From: Clostridiales bacterium
GTDB taxonomy: Bacteria; Bacillota; Clostridia; Oscillospirales; QAMX01
DNA: 9,015 bases
Direction of reading: 5' to 3'
NCBI GenBank assembly: GCA_016303065.1
Contig: JAEDMJ010000063.1
Location: forward strand, 1-9,015
Shown: piece by piece, positions 5,662 through 9,015 of the stretch
Layout: the number at the start of each line of letters is the position of its first letter
Numbering within the stretch: the first letter of the stretch is position 1
Made by a program: the position numbers and the translations under genes
Notes under the pieces: model-generated
What the model saw: the letters and a program-made list of their open reading frames with translations, nothing else
Database searches by the model: none
What the model was told of the DNA's origin: nothing

Positions 5662-7188
5662 ATGGATTATTCAAAGATAATCATTCTCGACTTCGGCGGT
5701 CAGTACAAGGAACTTATCGCACGCCGCGTCCGCGAATGCGGAGTCTATTCCGAAATTCTTCCCCACACCGTAAGCGCGGAAGAACTGCGCGCGGAGGCTC
5801 CCGCCGGGCTCATCTTCACCGGCGGCCCCGACAGCGTGAACCGGGACGGCGCCCCGTCCTGTGACCCGGAAATTCTGCGGCTCGGCGTTCCGATCCTCGG
5901 CATCTGCTACGGAATGCAGCTTCTCTGCCACATGACCGGCGGCACGGTCGCCCCCGCTCCCAAGAGCGAGTACGGAAAACTCCGCTCCGACGTGGACGTT
6001 TCCTCCCCCCTCTTTTACGGTCTCGAGCCGCGGCAGGCGGTGCTGATGAGCCACACCGACAGAGTCGCCGCTCTTCCCGACGGCTTCCGCGCCACTGCCC
6101 GCACGGCAAACTGCCCCGTCGCCGCGTTTGAGTTCAGGGACGCCGGGCTTTACGGGGTTCAGTTCCACCCGGAGGTGGAGATCTCCGAACACGGAACCGA
6201 TATACTCAAAAACTTTCTCTTCCGCGTCTGCAATGCGTCAGCCGGGTATTCGGTCGACGACTACCTCCGCCGCAAAATCGAAGAGGTCAGAAACCGGGTT
6301 GGGAACCGCAGGGTTCTCCTCGGGCTTTCGGGCGGCGTCGATTCCTCCGTCTGCGCCGCGCTTTTGTCGCGGGCAATCCCGGGACAGCTTGTCTGTATTT
6401 ACATTGACCACGGCTTCATGCGGAAGGGTGAAACCGACGAGATCCGCGCCGCGTTTGCCGGACGGGATCTTGACCTTGTGTGCGTCGACGCCTCCGAAAG
6501 ATTTATTTCAAAGCTCAGCGGAGTAACCGACCCGGAAACGAAGCGAAAGCTCATCGGAGCCGAGTTTGCCCGCGCCTTTGAAGACGAAGCCGCCTGCTGC
6601 GGACGCCCCGAATTTCTCGCCCAGGGAACGATCTATCCCGACGTGGTGGAATCCGGAAAGAACAAATCCGCGGTCATAAAGAGCCACCACAACGTGGGCG
6701 GGCTTCCCGAAGACCTGGGCTTTTCCGGAGTCGTGGAACCGCTCAGCGGACTCTTTAAGGACGAGGTCAGAAAACTCGGACGCATTCTCGGACTTCCCGA
6801 AAACCTCGTAAGCCGTCAGCCCTTCCCCGGCCCCGGCCTTGCAATACGCATAATCGGCGAGGTGACCCGTGAAAAGCTTGACCTCCTTCGCGAAGCCGAC
6901 GCAATACTCCGGGAAGAGCTTGACAAGCTCTCAAACCGCCCGGACCAGTACTTCGCCGTTTTGACCGACTCACGCAGCGTCGGCGTCATGGGCGACTTCC
7001 GGACTTACGAATATGTTCTGGCCCTTCGCGCAGTGCGTACAAACGATTTTATGACCTGCGAATACGCCCGCATTCCCCACAAAACCCTCTCCAGGATCTC
7101 ATCGCGCATAACAAACGAAGTCCGGGGCATAAACCGCGTCGTCTACGATATCACGGCCAAACCTCCGGCAACGATAGAATGGGAATGA
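5662..7188 (+). CDS. guaA: GMP synthase (glutamine-hydrolysing)
   Basis: A 508-aa enzyme that converts XMP to GMP using ATP and the amide nitrogen of glutamine, the last step of GMP synthesis. Residues 1-195 are the class I glutamine amidotransferase domain with Cys82 ('GICYGMQ'), His169 and Glu171 ('QFHPEVEISEHG'). Residues about 205-385 are the ATP pyrophosphatase domain with P-loop 'SGGVDSS' (223-229). The rest is the dimerisation domain with 'QPFPGPGLAIRI' (386-397) and the family-typical end 'KPPATIEWE'. All key residues are present and the length is normal. GAGGAAAG lies about 8 nt before the ATG. It starts 51 nt after the ANTAR gene with no terminator in the gap, so it probably belongs to the glnA operon. 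It consumes the product of glnA, which makes the arrangement sensible. Its 3' end is a known integration site for genomic islands, and foreign-looking DNA begins right after it. Confidence 0.97.
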   Translation: MDYSKIIILDFGGQYKELIARRVRECGVYSEILPHTVSAEELRAEAPAGLIFTGGPDSVNRDGAPSCDPEILRLGVPILGICYGMQLLCHMTGGTVAPAPKSEYGKLRSDVDVSSPLFYGLEPRQAVLMSHTDRVAALPDGFRATARTANCPVAAFEFRDAGLYGVQFHPEVEISEHGTDILKNFLFRVCNASAGYSVDDYLRRKIEEVRNRVGNRRVLLGLSGGVDSSVCAALLSRAIPGQLVCIYIDHGFMRKGETDEIRAAFAGRDLDLVCVDASERFISKLSGVTDPETKRKLIGAEFARAFEDEAACCGRPEFLAQGTIYPDVVESGKNKSAVIKSHHNVGGLPEDLGFSGVVEPLSGLFKDEVRKLGRILGLPENLVSRQPFPGPGLAIRIIGEVTREKLDLLREADAILREELDKLSNRPDQYFAVLTDSRSVGVMGDFRTYEYVLALRAVRTNDFMTCEYARIPHKTLSRISSRITNEVRGINRVVYDITAKPPATIEWE

Positions 7189-7202
7189 TCACAGAAAGTC
7201 TA

Positions 7203-7235
7203 AAAACCCAGTAATATCAGGGATTTTCGGGTTTT
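7203..7235 (+). terminator. Weak inverted repeat after guaA, possible terminator or recombination site
   Basis: AAAACCC (7203-7209) pairs with GGGTTTT (7229-7235) around a 19-nt loop, 14 nt after the guaA stop. The second arm carries only four T and is followed by GCCCACCCC, so as an intrinsic terminator it is poor. It could also be part of an attachment site at the guaA end. Confidence 0.35.
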
Positions 7236-7246
7236 GCCCACCCCTT

Positions 7247-7343
7247 TTGGTAACGATTTGATAATATCTCTTGAAGTCACTATTATTCTATACCCCAAGT
7301 GGCTTGTAGGTTATCAGAATAATTTTAAAATGGCTGTTACCAA
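7247..7343. repeat. Nested inverted repeats in non-coding DNA behind guaA
   Basis: TTGGTAAC (7247-7254) is exactly mirrored by GTTACCAA (7336-7343). Inside it, TGATAA (7259-7264) mirrors TTATCA (7311-7316), and a central CAAG-TGG-CTTG lies around 7296-7306. The roughly 240 bases from 7189 to 7425 hold no credible gene; these repeats and two hairpins are all I see. Nested inverted sites beside an integration hotspot may be a remnant of recombinase-binding DNA. Confidence 0.4.
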
Positions 7344-7364
7344 GAAATAAATCTGTATTATACG

Positions 7365-7412
7365 ATTAAAAAGCCCATAACTGTGGATTTGTACCGCAGT
7401 TATGGGCTTTTT
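7365..7412. terminator. Strong bidirectional intrinsic terminator
   Basis: AAAAAGCCCATAACTG (7368-7383) pairs perfectly over 16 bp with its complement at 7397-7412. The stem extends inward by TGG/CCG to 19 pairs, leaving a 7-nt loop. The right arm ends in five T and the left arm starts with five A, so it works in both directions: for plus-strand transcripts from the guaA side and for the minus-strand gene fragment that ends at 7426. Confidence 0.88.
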
Positions 7413-7425
7413 GTCGTCTTTTTTC

Positions 7426-7524
7426 TTAGTCGAGTTTCAGGCGATCTTTGAAGGTGTCTAACATTACGTCGTTCAGTTCCCCCGAATGAATCTTTACCCA
7501 GCCGCCCGTCGTGTCGAACCTGGA
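7426..7524 (-). pseudogene. 3' fragment of an unrecognised gene (last ~32 codons)
   Basis: On the minus strand, 'RFDTTGGWVKIHSGELNDVM' followed by 'LDTFKDRLKLD' and a stop at 7426-7428 reads like a real protein C-terminus, 14 nt ahead of the strong terminator. Going upstream, the frame meets a stop at 7534-7536 without a start codon. The homology-like part probably ends near 7524, exactly where the plus-strand relaxase fragment begins. The family is not recognised; the tail may come from the same or another mobile element. Confidence 0.45.
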
Positions 7525-7529
7525 TAGCG

Positions 7530-7709
7530 AAAGTCAATGAAAAATTATCACGAGAGAATGAAAATCTGCGTGCGGAAAACAGGGATTACAAACTTCTCCG
7601 CAAAGTATTTGGTCATAAACAGATTGACAATTTGCTTGATAGTGCAAAGTTGGAAAAACAGTCTAAACAGCGTGAAAAACGCTTTAGAAATTATAAAGAT
7701 GAAAGGTAG
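7530..7709 (+). pseudogene. 3' end of a Pre/Mob-type plasmid recombination/relaxase gene (TnpZ-like), 5' part deleted
   Basis: The plus-strand frame ending at TAG 7707-7709 encodes a charged coiled coil ('NEKLSRENENLRAENRDY') followed by 'LLRKVFGHKQIDNLL' and 'KQSKQREKRFRNYKDER'. This is the typical C-terminus of MobV/Pre-family relaxases of clostridial mobilizable transposons, which nick the element DNA for transfer. Only the last ~60 codons remain; the catalytic N-terminal domain is absent and no start codon or ribosome binding site is in place. Its stop lies 9 nt before the tnpV ATG, the order expected in Tn4451-like elements. The family call rests on memory of the tail motif. Confidence 0.7.
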
Positions 7710-7718
7710 GAAAACACA

Positions 7719-8096
7719 ATGAAACAGCATTTTACAGACGAAAAAACGGGAATCCGCTACACCTTGCAGGGAGATTATTATCTGCCCGACCTTGCATTAC
7801 CCGCTGAAGAACAACAGCCAATCGGCATATGGGGACAACGACATTTGCGACACATCAAGCAAAATCGAAGGGTGCTATACACAAATTTGCTGACAAGCGG
7901 CAAGTTAAACAGTTACCTTGCTGATATTAACCGACAGGCGGAAGAAATGTTTTTCCGGCTGGTAAAACAGATGGCAGAGCGTGAGGGTGTGACCGAACAA
8001 CTCAAAGCGGACAATCAAATGGAGTGGGTTGCTCGGATGAACAACATCCGTAGCAGAGCAACAGAAATTGTGAATCACGATATAATTTACAACTAA
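7719..8096 (+). CDS. tnpV: Transposon-encoded protein TnpV
   Basis: A 125-aa protein that matches TnpV of Tn4451-type mobilizable transposons along its length: 'YTLQGDYYLPDLALP' near the start, 'RHLRHIKQNRRVLYTNLLTSG' and 'KLNSYL' in the middle, and 'EGVTEQLKADNQMEWV' plus 'MNNIRSRATEIV' near the end. The family length is about 120-125 aa, so the gene looks intact. Its molecular role is unknown; it is not the recombinase that moves the element (in Tn4451 that is the serine recombinase TnpX, absent here). It starts 9 nt after the relaxase fragment with an AGG-rich stretch (7704-7711) before the ATG, so translation was probably coupled. It converges with the minus-strand genes at 8160-9015. Confidence 0.88.
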   Translation: MKQHFTDEKTGIRYTLQGDYYLPDLALPAEEQQPIGIWGQRHLRHIKQNRRVLYTNLLTSGKLNSYLADINRQAEEMFFRLVKQMAEREGVTEQLKADNQMEWVARMNNIRSRATEIVNHDIIYN

Positions 8097-8105
8097 CTGA
8101 AGATC

Positions 8106-8133
8106 GGCGGCGAAGAACGAAATCCTCGCCGCC
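8106..8133. terminator. GC-rich hairpin between convergent genes
   Basis: GGCGGCGA (8106-8113) pairs perfectly with TCGCCGCC (8126-8133) around a 12-nt loop, 9 nt after the tnpV stop. It is followed on the plus strand by ACTTCTTAT, with no real T-run. It probably ends or stabilises transcripts at the convergence point of tnpV and the minus-strand cluster. Confidence 0.5.
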
Positions 8134-8159
8134 ACTTCTTATGCTAATACTAGTTTAGT

Positions 8160-8261
8160 TTATGATCGTCCTTTAATGAGCTGTATTTTCCTTTGACATA
8201 TTGTGCGATACTTACTGTTCTTTAAAATTGCCCTTGCTTTTTCTGCAGCTTCCCGTTGCAT
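8160..8261 (-). CDS. Small 33-aa frame, possibly the out-of-frame remainder of the next gene upstream
   Basis: The frame starts at ATG 8259-8261, just after the stop of the 32-aa frame upstream (8264-8266), and encodes a basic helical peptide ('MQREAAEKARAILKNSKYRT' and on to 'KIQLIKGRS'). It has no ribosome binding site. Coding-like residues continue upstream of the ATG ('YPTLA') to a stop at 8280-8282, which suggests the two frames were once one gene of about 65 codons split by a small indel around 8264-8280. Product not recognised. Confidence 0.35.
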   Translation of the reverse strand: MQREAAEKARAILKNSKYRTICQRKIQLIKGRS

Positions 8262-8263
8262 TG

Positions 8264-8362
8264 CTAATGTAGGATATATTTACTGTCGCTCTTTTCATCT
8301 CCGCGATCTTTCCAATATTCCGAGAAGACTTTAGCCGCTTTTCTTCTTTCTGTATCTGTCAT
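8264..8362 (-). pseudogene. Short gene start resembling the N-terminus of MmeI-like DNA methyltransferases, then interrupted
   Basis: ATG at 8360-8362 is preceded by a strong GGAGG 5 nt upstream, 20 nt after the membrane-protein gene, so translation start is well supported. The product 'MTDTERRKAAKVFSEYWKDR' plus 'GDEKSDS' recalls the first residues of MmeI-like (type IIG/BREX PglX-like) methyltransferases, which continue with a 'FWLDLL' segment. Here the frame instead hits a stop after 32 codons, and the following codons continue in another frame. It is either a truncated methyltransferase gene or a small unrelated gene with a frameshift; the family call is tentative. Confidence 0.4.
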
Positions 8363-8382
8363 AACTTCCTCCAGTTATACCA

Positions 8383-8778
8383 TCACTGTTTTTTGCTTGC
8401 TTTCAAATATATTCGAGGAAACGATTTATCTCGAATGCTCAAATCTTTACGGATCTCCTCTACAAGCTTTGTCAAATATTCGTCGTGCTCATCACATTTT
8501 TTGCCGACGGCTTTTTCTTCATATTCCAACATAGCTGTAATAACTCTTTCACTTGCTACTATAAACATCTTATCTCGATGTAATGTATACTCTTTCAAAG
8601 CCTTTGCACTTGAGTTGTCCTCTGCAAGGTTATGGACTGATTCTATATACCGAACATAATGCTCTTCTTTTAACTTCCGAGTTTGTAATTTGACATTATT
8701 TACATTGATAAAAACAGCACCAAATATGGATACCGATATAGAAAACAATCCTGCTATTATTGCTACAACAATTTCCAT
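8383..8778 (-). CDS. Small single-pass membrane protein of unknown function
   Basis: A 131-aa protein. Residues 2-24 ('EIVVAIIAGLFSISVSIFGA' and on) form one clear membrane helix; the rest is charged and mostly helical ('VKLQTRKLKEEHYVRYIESV'), rich in Lys and Glu, so the soluble part is probably cytoplasmic. No catalytic motif is visible. The ATG at 8778 is preferred over an in-frame one at 8838, because AGGAG lies 8-9 nt before it and the longer form would overlap the end of the gene upstream. It starts 13 nt after the stop of the AbiEii-like gene and is followed 20 nt later by the 32-aa frame, so the three are probably one transcript. The context suggests a defence or toxin-linked accessory role, but nothing in the sequence proves it. 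Confidence 0.7.
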   Translation of the reverse strand: MEIVVAIIAGLFSISVSIFGAVFINVNNVKLQTRKLKEEHYVRYIESVHNLAEDNSSAKALKEYTLHRDKMFIVASERVITAMLEYEEKAVGKKCDEHDEYLTKLVEEIRKDLSIRDKSFPRIYLKASKKQ

Positions 8779-8791
8779 ATTTATTCTCCTA

Positions 8792-9015
8792 CTACACCCA
8801 CTCATTGTTCGGAGCAGTCCAATTACCTGTGAACGCATTGCCTTCTACCGCTGCCATAAACGGTTTTGTTAAAAACGCCCTTATTGTTTTCAGCACGGTG
8901 CTGTAATCATCTGTTTTAGTATCAATTTTACGGACAAAGGCTTTCCATTTCTTTTGCATAGCTCCGTCTCTGTCAAAGCCCATTACCTGCTCAAACTGTT
9001 CAACAGTAAAGCTAT
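8792..9015 (-). CDS. C-terminal part of an AbiEii/AbiGii-like nucleotidyltransferase toxin (5' part outside the window)
   Basis: The minus-strand frame is open from the window edge to TAG at 8792-8794, giving 74 codons. The sequence ('MQKKWKAFVRKIDTKTDDY', 'VLKTIRAFLTKPF', 'FTGNWTAPNNEWV') fits the C-terminal helical region of AbiEii-family proteins: a 'W..F..K' helix, an 'FL.P' helix, then an 'F...W......W' tail. AbiEii proteins are type IV toxins that act as nucleotidyltransferases and are paired with an AbiEi antitoxin encoded upstream, in phage defence or plasmid maintenance. The catalytic N-terminal domain is not in the window, so this rests on C-terminal resemblance only. An internal ATG at 8983 is not the true start. 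Confidence 0.5.
   Translation of the reverse strand, partial: SFTVEQFEQVMGFDRDGAMQKKWKAFVRKIDTKTDDYSTVLKTIRAFLTKPFMAAVEGNAFTGNWTAPNNEWV

Noticed and set aside
5489..5864. Small frames on both strands across the ANTAR-guaA junction
   Set aside because: They overlap two well-supported genes and contain only basic, low-complexity translations.
7623..7652. TTGACA near 7623-7628 as a tnpV promoter
   Set aside because: It lies inside the relaxase coding tail and no credible -10 box stands at 16-18 bp.
7537..7722. Small plus-strand frame of 61 codons over the relaxase tail
   Set aside because: It is another frame of the relaxase fragment, whose own frame carries the recognisable Pre/Mob C-terminal sequence.
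1..9015. CRISPR array, tRNA or rRNA genes
   Set aside because: No regularly spaced repeats, no tRNA-like cloverleaf sequence and no rRNA signature were seen on either strand by eye.

Overview
The window looks like a chromosomal segment of a Gram-positive gut-type Clostridia, probably in or near the Oscillospirales/Ruminococcaceae. This is inferred from the GSI glutamine synthetase with a downstream ANTAR protein, near-consensus sigma-A promoters, strong Shine-Dalgarno sites and a TnpV-type mobile element. The core genes (about 424-7188) are GC-rich. Both ends (1-420 and 7200-9015) are visibly AT-richer and carry gene fragments, so a core segment lies between accessory or rearranged flanks.

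Layout. 1-340 (minus) is the 3' part of an unrecognised, possibly DNA-binding protein that runs off the window and may lack its 5' end; a 12-bp inverted repeat sits at its junction with the next gene. 424-3459 (minus) is a 1011-aa family GH2 (LacZ-type) beta-galactosidase-like enzyme. 3460-3743 is a divergent promoter region with two back-to-back sigma-A promoters and a 44-bp imperfect palindrome over the -35 box of the GH2 promoter. 3744-7188 (plus) is a likely three-gene operon: glutamine synthetase, an ANTAR regulator with a degenerate receiver domain, and GMP synthase (guaA). The glnA leader of about 105 nt can form three hairpins, a plausible target for the ANTAR protein.

From 7189 on is the accessory tail. 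It holds a non-coding stretch with nested inverted repeats, a very strong hairpin terminator, a minus-strand 3' gene fragment and the 3' end of a Pre/Mob (TnpZ-like) relaxase gene, which meet at a scar near 7524-7530. An intact tnpV follows. Facing tnpV, a minus-strand cluster holds the end of an AbiEii-like toxin gene, a small single-pass membrane protein, and a short, apparently broken gene whose start resembles the N-terminus of MmeI-like methyltransferases.

How the parts fit. Glutamine synthetase makes glutamine, GMP synthase uses it, and the ANTAR protein between them probably tunes expression by antitermination, so the plus-strand operon reads as a nitrogen/glutamine unit. The 3' end of guaA is a known integration hotspot, and a decayed Tn4451-like mobilizable element with a candidate defence cargo follows it, which fits. 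The most interesting points are the altered substrate-pocket residues of the GH2 enzyme, the Glu-to-Lys change in the glutamine synthetase flap together with its short C-terminus, the receiver without its phospho-acceptor aspartate beside a structured glnA leader, and the AbiEii-like/membrane-protein cluster.
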